From: Symbiodinium natans
Lineage: Eukaryota; Sar; Dinophyceae; Suessiales; Symbiodiniaceae
DNA length: 64,000 bases
NCBI GenBank assembly: GCA_905221605.1
Contig: CAJNDS010002717.1
Coordinates: 62,001 to 126,000, forward strand
Direction of reading: 5' to 3'
Shown here: positions 33,843-46,100 of the stretch, piece by piece
How the letters are laid out: each line of letters opens with the position of its first letter
Numbering within the stretch: position 1 is the first letter of the stretch
Translations under genes and position numbers: made by a program
The notes under the pieces: generated by a model
What the model saw: the letters and a program-made list of their open reading frames with translations, nothing else
Databases searched by the model: none
What the model was told of the DNA's origin: nothing

Positions 33843-34560
33843 AACGCCTTCAGCTTAGGCTCAGCTTGGATGTTCACTGTGCCAGGTTCTGCCAGCATTC
33901 TGCCCGCTTTACCCCATTTTTTACCTCTGCGCCTCTCAGACACACAGATTACGAGCACTGAATGAGTCAAGAATCACTAACACCAACCAACGAATCCATG
34001 TGTGAATATCACCTGAGGCACCGACTACCTGGTTTCCATCTCTGTCCACGACGGTGTTCTCTTTAAACTGAAGGTCGCCCTGGCAGAGCCGGCAACTGGC
34101 AGACTGAGGGTTTAGGGTTTAGGGTTTAGGGTTTAGGGTTTAGGGTTTAGGGTTTAGGGTTTAGGGCCCCTGTTGCAGGAGCCTTGCTCACCAAGTCAAT
34201 GAAGTTCACGAACTTCGAGTTGGCGAGCTTGGTGTTCCCACTGTTTCGGAGCCTCCAGACGGCAGCGTAATACACGTGTTGGTAGTAACTCATGAAGATC
34301 AGCAACAAAAAGCAGGCAATGCATACACACTTGCGGGTATATATACGCATATAAATATACCTATATATATATGTATGTTATGAAAACATCGTGCTCATGG
34401 CAGGGGGCAGGACTCTGAGACGCGCGTGCTGCTGTTGATAGAGATGGCAGCAGCTTACGCCAAGCAACATCTCCACCATTTGCGCAGCTTGCCCCAGGTC
34501 TGCTTCTTCAACCTTTTCAGCATAAGCCGCGAGTTTTTCAGGACGACGCGCCAGCTTAGC
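33843..34560 (-). CDS. Unidentified protein with a CxxC exon
   Basis: Four minus-strand segments. The first is about 34447-34560: ARRPEKLAAYAEKVEEADLG, then QAAQMVEMLLG, ending at a GTAAGC donor. 34192-34262 reads VWRLRNSGNTKLANSKFVNF, then IDL, ending exactly at GTGAGC. 34029-34103 is exactly 25 codons, starts after CTCAG, reads SASCRLCQGDLQFKENTVVD and ends at GTAGTC. The last, about 33843-33895, ends TVNIQAEPKLKAF and stop. The CRLCQGDLQF segment looks like half of a small zinc-binding knuckle. The donors make the exon structure unusually clear. The intron between the second and third exons is mostly telomere repeat. Product unknown. Confidence 0.6.
34104..34191 (-). other. 88-nt intron built mostly of telomere repeat
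   Basis: The plus strand carries eight perfect TTTAGGG units at 34111-34166. On the minus (coding) strand the intron reads GTGAGC..., about 25 unique bases, eight CCCTAAA units, and a last mutated unit CCCTCAG that supplies the acceptor. Without splicing the frame hits TAA inside the array, while splicing joins two protein-like exons in phase 0. Confidence 0.65.
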
Positions 34561-34719
34561 ACTGGCGCTGTTGCACAACTACGGCCCTACAGTCCCATGT
34601 GGACTTCTGAAGGGACAAGATGAAAGTTGCCGGCTGGTTGCTGCGTGTATGTGATCGTATGTGTATAAGAATCCTCCACATGTGCCATCAAGCATTCAGC
34701 GACGACTCTTCATGGTAGG

Positions 34720-37700
34720 CTATTCGAGGCACCACGGCTTGCGGCAAGTGCCTGCGGGGCCTCTGCCAGGGTCTCGATGGGCGCAGCCTCTGAACCCGAA
34801 TGTCCGCAAAATTGTTGAAATCTGCGCAGTGTCTTTCCCGGTTCTCCAGAATTCTCCGGCCTCCTTGGAAGCAACATCTGTGCTCACAGCAGGCGCCGAG
34901 GCCATCATTGCCGGCGCCGGCATCAAGGAGGGCCCGGCTTGGTGTGGTGCCTGGGCCGGAGCATCAGGTCGGCTGAGATGCCTGGAACCGATGTGAATAT
35001 TCTGCTGCGCTAATTTTGCCCGTCTCAGCGCTCTGCCCGGAGCATTGGGCCCATACCCATGCCCATCATGGGGCCCATCATGGGCGCCATCATCGGACCC
35101 ATCATAGGCCCAACTGGGCCGCTGCTGGACCTCTCGAGTATCAACAATGTTCGCACAAAAGTATCACGTGATAATACGTGATACAGTGATACAAGTGATA
35201 CAGGGACCCCTGGCATCCCTTTCTGGGGAGTCGGCATCGCCGTGCTGGATGAAGCTGGGCCAGCTCCTATGCTCTTGTGAAAACAACGCGAGGAACGCGA
35301 AATTGCAGCCTGACAGAACTTTGAAGAGCCTGCAGGTCCGGCCATCTGCGCCTTGCCAAGAGCAGTGGCAAACAAAGCTGCGAATGCTCTGATGTAGACC
35401 ACGCCAACAGTGGAACCGGGCACAGACATGCGTGGAGCCTGTTGCCACGCGCTCTCCATGGCAGGAGGCGCCGTACCCTGCCTCAGCCGAGAACACGTCA
35501 GGAGCCTCTTGCTGCTTACTGCATGCATGCAGAAGCCGATTGTTAAGCAACGGCGGCAAGTTAAACAGCATTTTGAAAGTTCCGTTCAACAAGGACATAA
35601 ACATCCCATGGTTGCATCGCCAACTTCGCAAGAACCATGTGCTCTTGGGCCAGACAATGCCTGATCTTCGGATTGGTATTTCATGGTCGGTTGGCAAATG
35701 TTTGCTCAGACGTCGATGCAGCAACGTCTGGCTGTACAGGGATGGTTGAGGGTGGGTTTCCAACTTGTTTTAGCTTCAGTCGTCATTCTCGATAGGATTG
35801 GCATTGCACAGTACAGTAGTGCTTTGTCATTTCTCGACAGTCTTTGCAGCCATTTCGGCAGTCTATTCCCGTAGAGCTCTATGAACGAAAGCTTGGACTC
35901 ATTGTGACTGCTTGAAGACTAAAGCTGCGTCCGCTTGCTGTGGTTTGAGCTTCTTCATTACAGTTGTGGCGGCCAGTCAGAGGCCGCAGTTCAACCCGCT
36001 TGTGCTCTGCAGGTGCTGCTGGCGATGGTGGAGGGGAGGCGCGGTGGGAAGCCATTAAGGCCAAACATCGCCCGCTGTTGGCGTGGACAAGGAGACAAGG
36101 ACCGCTGAGGAGAAGGGCGAGGCAAGCGCAGCTGAGGCAAACGGAGTCTCGGATGCTTTGCCCTCAAGCCTCCGCCATCTGCCCTGGGCCCAGGCCGCGC
36201 AAGCTCGGCGAAGAGATGGGTTGATGGATGAGTGACCTGTGGCCAGTGACCTTTCATATCTGGACGTTTGGGTTGTCAGAACAGGCACCCCCCTGCCCTG
36301 GGACCCCTGGGCCCAGAACTCTCATCGGACTGCCTTGGAGGCGTTTATGGCATCCAAATGCTGAGCCCCCCCCTGCGAGAGCCGCGTTGGGCCAGGCCGA
36401 GGCGGGTCGCGTAGCGTTTCAAAATTAGACTTCAAGTTTGTTCCATCCTCTACGCGGCCCCTAACTGTTGATTCTGGGTGAACGTGGGATGAGGCACATT
36501 AAGCCGGCAAAACCAGAACGAGCTCCAGCCCTGGTGTCTCGGCAAGGTCTCCATGCTGTTGATGTTCCACGAGATACAGGTACCAAGGCCGCCACACAGC
36601 AAACCTTGCGTGATCAGCTGCGACGCACACACACACACACACACTAACTAACTACACACAGCAGACATCAGCGGATGGCAGCTCACTTCGTCGGGTTTCA
36701 CTTTTCCATATCTTCCATTAATTTTCATATCTTCCACTAATTTTCATCCGAGCCGCTCTGATGCCCAGTCTGGCCCTACGGGCCCTACAGGCCCCATCAT
36801 TGGTGGCCGGAATGCCTGTGGTCCGTGATGGGCCTTGGGGTGTTGCGATTCGCGCACCTTTACGGCAGTTTACGATGCAAAAAAGGCGGACATGAAAACC
36901 TCAGCCTCCCGCAGCAAACTCTTGGGCCCAGTCAGGTCCTGCGACTCTGCGCACCAAGCTACACTTTGATTGCTTGTTGCTCTTAGAGTTCTATAGCAAG
37001 TGCTTCTAGACCTACTGTAGACCCCTGTTCATGACGCCCTTACCTGCATGGACAGGCATCGCAGGCCCAACCATAGGCCTGGCTTTAAAGAAAGGTCAGG
37101 GCATGAAGCCTTGTTGCCCAATAGCACCGTGTAGTGACGGCGTATGTTCTCAGGCACGTTTCTGAGGTACGTGCCCGTCGAAGAGACCGGGCCTTCACGC
37201 TCCAAGACTCCAGGCAATGACCCGTTTAACAATGACGTTTGAACGTAGTACTTGTATTTGATGGAAGTTAACAGGCCCTGAATGTCCCTGACTCGCATCA
37301 GCCCCCGACTCTGCACCCAGCCCAGGGCCCTCCATGTGCTGTCTGAGCTGGTCCGACCTTGGGTCGCGAAGTCCGAGGACCGGCAGGACTCGGTGGATTC
37401 TCTGTTCTGGACGCCACAGCTGCGCACAGCATCTGGTTTTCTAAGCATCCGGCATCGTCGCACCAGGACCCGGGCCCATCCTTGGCCTGCTTCCAAGGTT
37501 CGAGCTCAGAAGGTCGCATGAAAGTTGCCTTAATTACATACACAGACTGTTTTGTACATCGGTCAGTATAAAGCCGAAAACAGAATGTGAACCCGTGCCG
37601 GCAGTACCCACGCATGCCCGGGCCGGCTTCTCGCCAGGCGTTCTCCAGCTCCTGAGAGTGGAGCTGATCAGTTTCCAGGGCTTCTGACACAGAGACATAT

Positions 37701-37963
37701 TTACCAACAGGGACTTGTGGCTTGAGGCTGTGCGCGCGGCGCTCGGGCCCATCATCGGATCCATCATCTGGCCTCCGAGGGCACCAAGCCTGACAGCATG
37801 ACACCGCGTGCAGCTCCCGATGTCGACTGCCCCTCATGCGATTGAAGCTGAGTTCCAAGCGGCGGCCTCGCACATCAAACAAGAAGGCACTTGCCAACAG
37901 TTGACAGAAGTTGGGCCCAGCGCCTGATCCCAGACAGGTAGCCTTCTCGCATCTGCTGTGCAT
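34720..37963 (-). CDS. Gly/Pro/Met-rich protein, multi-exon, product unknown
   Basis: The sequence PMMG and its variants recur in separated minus-strand segments: about 37735-37770 (GGQMMDPMMGPSAA), about 36763-36815 (PPMMGPVGPVGPDWASERL, then stop) and 35026-35125 (GPMMGPMMAPMMGPMMGMGM, ending MLRAER and stop). Between them lie protein-like exons without low complexity: about 37500-37725 (VSVSEALETDQLHSQELENA, then HGFTFCFRLYTDR) and about 37081-37300 (RVRDIQGLLTSIKYKYYVQT, then PENIRRHYTVLLGN). A Pro/Ala/Met-rich segment follows at 34720-34990. One gene or two is unclear. No domain was recognised; the repeats suggest a flexible scaffold. Confidence 0.45.
36611..36745. repeat. Microsatellite and short tandem duplication
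   Basis: A (CA)n run occupies about 36624-36644. At 36703-36747 the unit CATATCTTCCANTAATTTTCAT is repeated twice in tandem. The region between PMMG-gene segments shows no exon here. Confidence 0.75.
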
Positions 37964-38050
37964 GATGCTTGTCCTTAGTCCAATTCTGTCATCTTACTGA
38001 ATGAGGTTTGGAGACGACAAGCCCTGCAAGGCTGCTTTCATATCCATATC

Positions 38051-39213
38051 TCAGGCTGCGGAGTGCTGCGAATTTTTGGGGGCCCCGTTGCTAGGCCCAG
38101 CTGGGCATACCTTGGCATCCTCGCAGCTGTGAGATGCTGCGAGTCTATATTTGGGCCCACCGGATTTCACCTGGGTTCCTTGATGCTTCGCATGCACCCG
38201 AAGCCATGAAGCTTCTGAGAAAATTCTGAGCACGAAGCACCCTAAACCCGAAACCCCAAACCCCGCCAGTGCATCTTCACTGAGCTGGGGGACATATTGG
38301 GGCGCTCTTGAGCCCTAAGGTTGCGGCTGCGGTAAGCGAGTCGAAGGCCCGGGACAGCGGGTTTCCCGCAAGGCCATCGACGCTGCAGCCTCAGAAGACA
38401 GCAAAAAGGGGAGGGGAAGGTGAGGGTTTAGGGTTTAGAGTTTAGTTTACTAGTTTAGGGTTTAGGGTTTTTGGGGGGGGGGGGGTGGAGGTGAGGGGAG
38501 GGGTGTTGCGGCGTTCGGCATTTTAGGACTTGAAATGCCAGCTCCACACTGACCCACTGCTCTAAGGCGAGGCGCTGTCGGGCTTAAAGAAAGGCCTCAT
38601 GGCACCTCGAGGGAGTGCACAAGAGTCCAGTCACACTCTCCAGTCACACTCTGATCGTTGCGATGTCAGGTTGCTCAAGTGCCAGTTCGCTCCGATTTCT
38701 GTGCCCTGGACGTCAATGAGGCACAGAAGTGGTCGGTATGAACTTCCTCCTACGAAGTAGTGGAAGCGAAGAGTAACAATTGTTGAATATGTGTGGTGGT
38801 GTGGAAGTTTGGAGTTATCAATGCTTGCTTCACATGGCTGCGCACATGATTTCAAAAGCAGCCTGGAGCCGGCACGATTACAGAGAAACTGCGGCAGTGG
38901 CTGACCACATGTACTAGTAGCAGCCTCCTGCCTCCGGGCACATAGACATAGCAAGTACTTGCCGTGCCGCCAGGACTACACTAGGTGAGGGTGGTGCTGA
39001 TTCAGTCGCTCCAAGATGCTGCAAGCAAAGCTCAGTCTGTGCAAGCCTAGTGCTGCGAGTTCGAAAGCTGCCCTGCGTGTGATTGCTAGGGTCAGAAAAT
39101 AAATCTGAAAAGGGAGCATCTTCACCGAACATGTTTCTGCGCTTGAGCGCAAACGGGACGCCATCCTTCAATGAAGCAAATGATTTCCACCCCTGCCAGT
39201 CGGTTGTGCCCAC
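38051..39213 (-). CDS. Unidentified protein(s), three exon-like segments
   Basis: Protein-like minus-strand frames: 38914-39213 (TDWQGWKSFASLKDGVPFAL, then NMFGEDAPFSDLFSDPSNH), 38631-38815 (TYSTIVTLRFHYFVGGSSYR, then LIDVQGTEIGANWHLSNL) and 38095-38230 (FSEASWLRVHAKHQGTQ next to a GTGAAA donor-like site). Between the last two lies a G-rich stretch with telomere-like units (38420-38490). No family was recognised. Confidence 0.4.
38424..38490. repeat. TTTAGGG-like island and G run
   Basis: Four to five TTTAGGG or mutated units are followed by a run of about 14 G with one interruption and further GGGG clusters. It is the same unit type as the other islands. Confidence 0.8.
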
Positions 39214-39539
39214 ATCCCAAGGCCTTTAATGGATGGACCCGTGGGTGAAGTCATCGGCTCCACAGCTAACGTAAGAGGTGAAACTGTCACGATCTACAAG
39301 AAACAGCATGACTAGGCTGGCATGGTGAGCCTCTGTCTGATTCCTATTGGGCTGCCTACCATCTGCTCAGAAGCACTTGTGGCATGAGCGTGCCCCCTGC
39401 GAGTTTCGACTTAAAGATGAAAACATGTGGAAGCACACACAGCTGAAAGAAGTGTGCCTGGTCAGTGCATCATCAAATGGTGGGGTGGATACTGCATTGG
39501 AGGAGCGAAGTGCGGATGGGGACCTGAGCTGATTGTCAC

Positions 39540-40440
39540 CAGCGCAGCCTCTGAACAAGTGGCTGAGCTCTCAGGTCATCCAAGTGTTTTGTCAGACTCT
39601 CTTGCTGTGCCAACGTCATGGCGTCATGGATGGCATACTGTAGGTCATCGTTGCACGTTGCGCGTTACGCAGTCTGAATTTCCTGGCAAGTGTAAACGGG
39701 GCGCTGGCCATAGTAATGCGGTGGGTGAGGGGGGTAGTGCGGCATGTGGACCATCATCTCCGAAGGCCCTCAAGCACAACATAAGCTCCAGTGACCAAAT
39801 TTGCAAACTGCGGACAACAAGCCTAGGTAAGCTTCCGGAGGTCCGTAGGGCATGGCAGCCCCAGGAATTCCAGGTCCTCACGCCACTGCCCAAACAGCAA
39901 AAAAAATCGACGCGAACAACCATGACGGGCAGTCGCACCTGGCGGCATGCTCGGCCTGAAAGCAGAAATACCCTCTCTCCAACAGCAAGGCCACAGTCAG
40001 GTGAGTCTTGTTCTGAATATGAGTTTAGTAGAAAGTTACCTTTAAGGGGGCCCTTCCTGGAACAACTTCCATGAACCTCCTTGCTTGGGCATGAGCTGGT
40101 GATACATGGAGGCCGACGCCAGGGCTTTGCCAATGCGCTGCAAGATCGCCTGCAATTTTAGAAGGGTTCCTCACAAATCAAACTGGATCAAAACTGCACT
40201 TCAGCAGATGCACCTCGCCACGTTCAAGAAGATCGTCGATGTCCTGTGAGGGATGTTGGGCTCGCGCCACGCAGGGTCCGTTCAGGAGGGGGGTAAGAGC
40301 GGACAGAGAACCGCCGTCCTGCTCAGCAGACTCCTCCAGTGTCGCAGAAATCTGTGCAAGATGCTCGTAGATCTGCTTCGTGTGCCTCACGAATGAAGGA
40401 TCGCAAAGGATGAATGGTCTCTTTGTGCCAACAGCATGTT
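39540..40440 (-). CDS. Unidentified multi-exon protein
   Basis: A clear open segment at 40178-40440 reads GQHAVGTKRPFILCDPSFVR, then IYEHLAQISATLEESAEQDG and DIDDLLERGEVHLLKCSF. Downstream segments include about 39840-39905 (WREDLEFLGLPCPTDLRKL), about 39672-39755 (PHYPPHPPHYYGQRPVYTC) and 39540-39648 (NDDLQYAIHDAMTLAQQESL, then TKHLDDLRAQPLVQRL, ending at GGTGACA). All are strongly protein-like and in transcription order. No domain could be named. 39347-39530 on the plus strand is also open but less convincing. Confidence 0.5.
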
Positions 40441-40743
40441 GCCCACATAGGGCTGACTTATGTCACGTGACAGTTACAGTTAAAGCTCATCGCACCATTT
40501 TCAATCCAGCTCGGCTCTTGGAACCTCTGAGGCTGCACCTTGAGGCTGCACCTTGAGGAGCTGTGCTGACGCGCAAGAGCCGGATGTGAACTGGGAAGTT
40601 CGTCCAAGCCAGCTTGGGGCAGCGATTCAGCGTTGCAGCAACCCGATCCCCTTGGCTGCATCTTCTGTTCGCCATTGTTCCCTGCCTGTCCATCGAGGAA
40701 TCTTCGTCTGTCCTTCTGGTCCTGGATACGGAGCTGAGCCGAA

Positions 40744-40815
40744 TCGCACTACTCCGTTGGACTCGACTCCGTTGGACTCCGTTGGTTGTTGGACGCCGTT
40801 GCACTCCACGGCTCC
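40744..40815. repeat. Short tandem GTTGGACTC repeat
   Basis: Imperfect copies of a CCGTTGGACT-like unit (TCCGTTGGACTCGACTCCGT...) stand in tandem, giving Glu-Ser-Asn-Gly-Val repeats in a minus-strand frame. No flanking gene is established between 40,460 and 41,330; several frames are open on both strands there. Confidence 0.7.
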
Positions 40816-41347
40816 GTTTCTTGTTCAGAGCTGGGCACTTTTTGTCGCGGGCTCTGTGGGACGATGTGCCCATGACTGCCTACGTATTCTTCTGGACGTC
40901 CTTGGCGCGACCGGAATTGCTTTTTGCAAGTGTGAACAGGTAGCCACCCGCCACGGATAGGACCACGCCCAGTGCCTGGCGCGGCTACTCTTGCAACTGT
41001 AGTCATGCTGACATGCAAGCTTCAGCTGAGGTATGGATAACGAACGAGGGGATTGTCCAGCACACTGCATGCAGTCATGTGGCACTGAGAGGGCTCATCT
41101 CATCCCCATAGTAAAGGGTAAGCCTTCGACTGCTTGCAGGAGTCCAAGAAATTGGAAGTTGGTACATTGCAAGATCAGGATCGAGGCTCAATGGTGTCCA
41201 CTAAGCCTTCCTGAGCCATTGCATCAAAGTCACACGACAATCATCAGGGCCTGCACTCAAGCGCAGCCAAGCGTATAGTCAAGCCCCACCTTCGTGGTAA
41301 ATTGAAGTTGAGCCCCAGAGTAGCTTGGAGTGCCTTCACCACCGGCG

Positions 41348-42597
41348 TCAAAACCGAGAACGCCTCGGCGAGTGACCGATCGCACGTCTCACCCGCCCCT
41401 CTGCGAAAAAAGATGCACTGAATTGGGCAAGGCCACCAAAGGGCTGAGCTGGGTCATAACGAGCAACTGCACGAACCTCGATTCGACATTCACTGACACA
41501 TACAATGACAAATTCAGTAGCAACCCGACATATCCATGTCAGGAGCTTCAAAGAGGCGCGAAGGTTTCTCACGTTATGTTGAGGGCATCGCTGTCAATGC
41601 TACCTGAGAGCCTTTGAGCTTTTTCAACATCAGCTTCTTCTCTGCTGCCAAGACTCTGGTAGAGGAAGAAGAATACGCTACTAGCCAACAGGTCCTTAGG
41701 TCTGCTTCGAGGCACACCCTGTTCTGCCCTCAAAGTGAACATTGTCGACGCCAGCATGACACAAGGGTCAGCATGTCCTGTGCTTCTTCGAGTATTGGAG
41801 CCTCCACCGACAGCAATATCAAGCCAACTTGTTTGGCTGCGGCTAGCAATAACACTATTGCAAAAAAAAGAACTGTTTATCTCGAAGAGGTGCTTACTCG
41901 CAGTCTCTGTTGATTTGTGCACAGCTTATTGCCGAGGCTTTGAGCCCTAGTATTTGGCTACTTTCCCTTACTTTATGGCCAAGCTTGCCCTAACGTCTTT
42001 ACATCCGACAGTTCCGCGCAAACCAGGGGCTTGTTTTTAAGTTCGGGCTCCCCCTTATGGTCCAGCGTTGAAAACCGCATGCGTCGGAGCACGTGGAAGG
42101 CAGCAATCATCAGAAACCTCCTCAGTGCAAGACAAGGCTCCATTGCAAAGATCCATCGCCGGTCACCTAGAGCCTGCAATGATGGAAGCACCTGCGCCAC
42201 TGAAGGGGAAGGAGGGCAGAGGGTGCCTACGTGGCAGGAAACAGCCGGCAACATGTTTGCACCTGCGCGCCCTCCAGCGGAACCTGGAGAAACGGCAACG
42301 CAACTGTGGCAGTCCAGCTGACATTGAAGAAGACAGCCAAGTCATCGAGCCTGGCTGCATTGCCGGTTTTAGCACATCTCATGTGAATTCACTGTGAGCA
42401 GCCTCCAGCTGCAGTACTAGAGTCCAAACTCCTGAGTCCTCACAAATCTCCTTCCAACCCCCGAGAAGACTCCAAGCCCTAAACGCCACATCCTGGATCC
42501 CGAATGGGGTCTGCTCTACATTTCTAGAAGATTCGGTTTGGAGTTTACAACAAGATGCAAGGGGACCAAAAGACGAGGAATCCTCCTCACGAGTCAA
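41348..42597 (-). CDS. Unidentified multi-exon protein
   Basis: Protein-like minus-strand segments in order: 42379-42597 (FGIQDVAFRAWSLLGGWKEI), 41973-42200 (WIFAMEPCLALRRFLMIAAF, then KGEPELKNKPLVCAELSD), 41575-41922 (WLDIAVGGGSNTRRS, then SREEADVEKAQRLSGSIDSD), whose end falls on a GTGAGA donor, and about 41392-41470 (LLVMTQLSPLVALPNSVHLF, then a GTGAGA donor). The matching donors at two frame ends support real exons. No family was recognised. The segment near 42150 has a hydrophobic, possibly membrane-associated helix. Confidence 0.5.
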
Positions 42598-43119
42598 AGT
42601 ATCAGAAAGGTTTCAAAAGCTGAGCTCTAAAGTACTCTAAAGACGCCTAGAGTGCCTAGAGTAGCCATCCTGAACCCCTCTTTCTTAACCCTTCCCCGTG
42701 GGTTGAGGAACCCGCAGCGTCTCCCAAGATACAACTAAGAAAGGAGGAAGGAGACTCGTCCTGTTTGTTCTAGGTGACTTAGAAGAATTGCAGAACCTAA
42801 ACCAAAAACACACACAGACAACTCATCGATTTTGCGAGTCTTTCGGTCACGGAGCTTGTTGTGCGGATTGCGGCGAAGCCGCTGCAGGGAGAAGGACCGG
42901 CCTCGAATCCCTTAAATCCCTTAAGCACTTCAACCTCTGCATCCGTACTCCGGGGCTTTGTGACTCCTGCTTCTGTGACTTGGGGCCGGGGGTTTTGTCA
43001 TTTCTGGTACGTTCATTTTTCATTTTCTTGCTGTTCTGCTGAGGGAAGAAGGGTGATATCACATTAAACAGGTTCAACGTGGATTCCAAAGTGTGTTGTC
43101 AAGCAAGGGTGGTCAAGAA

Positions 43120-46100
43120 GGTTCATCTGCCGCCTAGGCCCTTGGCACGTAAGTCCCAGCAGGCGAGCATCATGAGCATCAGCCGCCCAGGCCTTTGCCC
43201 TTTGGCACGTAAAGCCCGTGTGCTTGCCCAGGGGGCGAGCATCATGAGCATCAGCCGCCAAGGCTCTTTGGGACGTAAAGCCCAGAGCCCACTATAGCCC
43301 TTTGGCACGTAAAGCCCAGCAGGCTTGGCACATAGAGCCCAGAAGGCCAGAAGGCAAGCATCATGAGTATCAGCCGCCCAGGCTCTTTGGGACGTAAAGC
43401 CCAGCAGGAGAGAATCATGAGCATCAGCTGCCCATGCCGTTCGGGACATAAAGCCCTTTTGGCATGTAAAGCCCAGCAGGCGAGCACCAGGCGAGCATCA
43501 TGAGCATCAGCCGCTTAGGCTTTTGCCACAAAAGCCCAGCAGGCGAGCATTATGACACATCAGCCGCCCAGGCCCTTGGCACTTATGTGCTTGGCACATA
43601 GAGCCCAGGGGGCGAGCATCATGAGCATCAGCCGCTCAGGCCCTTGGCACGTAAAGCCCAGAAGCCGAGCATCATGGGCATCAGCCGCCAGGGTCTCGGC
43701 ACTTGGAGCCCAGGAGGCGAGCATCATGAGCATCAGCCGCCCTGGCCCTTCGGACGTAAAGCCCAGGGGGCGAGCATCATCAGCATCAGCCGCCCAGGCC
43801 CTTAGCACTTCGAGCCCAGGAGGCGAGCATCATGAGCATCAGCCGCTTAGGCCCTTGGCACGGAAAGCCCACAGGCGAGCATCATGACCATCAGGCGCCC
43901 AGGCCTCTGCCCTTTGGTAAAGCCCAGCAGGCTTGGCACGAGCCCAGCAGGCGAGCATCATGAGCATCAGCCGCCCTGGCCCTTAGGCCCTTCGCCCTTT
44001 GGCACGTAAAGCCCATGTGCTTGGCACATAGAGCCCAGGGGGCGAGCATCATGAGCATCAGCCGCTTAGGCCCTTGCCATGTAAAGCCGAGCAGGCAAGC
44101 ATCATGAGCATCGCCGCCCAGGCCCTTGGCACTTAGAGCCTAGCAGGCGAGCATCATGAGCATCAGACGCCCAGGCCCTTGGAACATAAAGCCCAGCAGG
44201 CGAGCATTATGACACATCAGCCGCCCAGGCCCGTGGCACGTGAAGCCAGGAGGCGAGCATCATGAGCATCAGCCGCCCAGGCCCTTGGCACTTAGAGCCC
44301 ATCATGAGCATCAGCCGCTTAGGCCCAGCAGGCGGGCATCATGAGCATCAGCCGCCCAGGCCCTTAGCACTTCGAGGCAAGCAGGCGAGCATCATGAGCA
44401 TCAGCCGCCCAGGCCCTTGGCACGTGAAGCCCAGCAGGCGAGCATCATGAGCATCAGCCGCTTAGGCCCTTTGCCCTTTGGTAAAGCCCAGCAGGCGAGC
44501 ATCATGAACATCAGCCGCCCAGGCCCTTTGCCCTTTGGTAAAGCCCAGCAGGCTTGGCACATAGAGCCCAGCAGGCGAGCATCATGAGCATCAGCCGCCC
44601 TGGCCCTTCGGACGTAAAGCCCAGGGGGCGAGCATCATGAGCATCAGCCGCGTAGGCCCTTGGCACGTGAAGCCCAGCAGGCGAGCATCATGAGCATCAG
44701 CCGCCCAGGCCCTTGGCACTTAGAGCCCAGGCGGGCATCATGAGCATCAGCCGCCCAGGCCCTTAGCACTTCGAGGCAAGCAGGCGAGCATCATGAGCAT
44801 CAGCCGCCCCAGCAGGCGAGCATCATGAGCATCAGCCGCTTAGGCCCTTTGCCCTTTGGTAAAGCCCAGCAGGCGAGCATCATGAACATCAGCCGCCCAG
44901 GCCCTTTGCCCTTTGGTAAAGCCCAGCAGGCTTGGCACATAGAGCCCAGCAGGCGAGCATCATGAGCATCAGCCGCCCTGGCCCTTCGGACGTAAAGCCC
45001 AGGGGGCGAGCATCATGAGCATCAGCCGCCCAGGCCCTTAGCACTTCGAGGCCAGCAGGCGAGCATCATGAGCATTAGCCGCGTAGGCCCTTGGCACGTG
45101 AAGCCCAGCAGGCGAGCATCGTGAGCATCAGCCGCTTAGGTCCTTGTCATGTGAAGCCCAGCTGGCGAGCATCATGAGCATCAGCCGCTTAGGCCCTTGG
45201 CACGTCATGAACATCAGCCGCCCAGGCCCTTTGCCCTTTGGTAAAGCCCAGAAGGCTTTGGCACATAAAGCCCAGCAGGCGAGCATCATGAGCATCAGCC
45301 GCCCTGGCCCTTCGGCCCTTCGCCCTTGGCACGTAAAGCCCATGTGCTTGGCACATAGAGCCCAGCAGGGGAGCATCATGAGCATCAGCCGCTTAGACCC
45401 TTGCCACGTAAAGCCGAGCAGGAGAGCATCATGAGCATCAGCCGCCCGGGCCCTTGGCACTTAGAGCCCAGCAGGCGAGCATCATGAGCATCAGCCGCCC
45501 TGCCCCTTCGGCCCTTCGCCCTTTGGCACGCAAAGCCCATGTGCTTGGCACATAGAGCACAGGGGGCGAGCATCATGAGCATCAGCCGCCCTGGCCCTTC
45601 GGACGTTAAAGCCCAGGGGGCGAGCATCATGAGCATCAGCCGCCCAGGCCCTTAGCACTTCGAGGCCAGCAGGCGAGCATCATGAGCATCAGCCGCGTAG
45701 GCCCTTGGCACGTGAAGCCCAGCAGGCGAGCATCATGACCATCAGCCGCCCAGGCCTCTGCCCTTTGGTAAAGCCCAGCAGGCCTGGCACACAGAGCCCA
45801 GCAGGCGAGCATCATGAGCATCAGCCGCTTAGGCCCTTGACACGTAAGCATCATGAGCATCAGCCGCCCAGGCCCTTGGCACATAGAGCCCAGCAGGCGA
45901 GCATCATGAGCATCAGCCGCCCTTTGGCACGCCCATGTGCTTGGCACATAGAGCCCAGGGGGCGAGCATCATGAGCATCAGCCGCCCAGGCCCTTAGCAC
46001 TTCGAGGCCAGCAGGGGGGCATCATGAGCATCACCGCCCAGGCCCTCAGCACTTCGAGGCCAGCAGGCGAGCATCGTGAGGGCCCTTAGCACTTCGAGGC

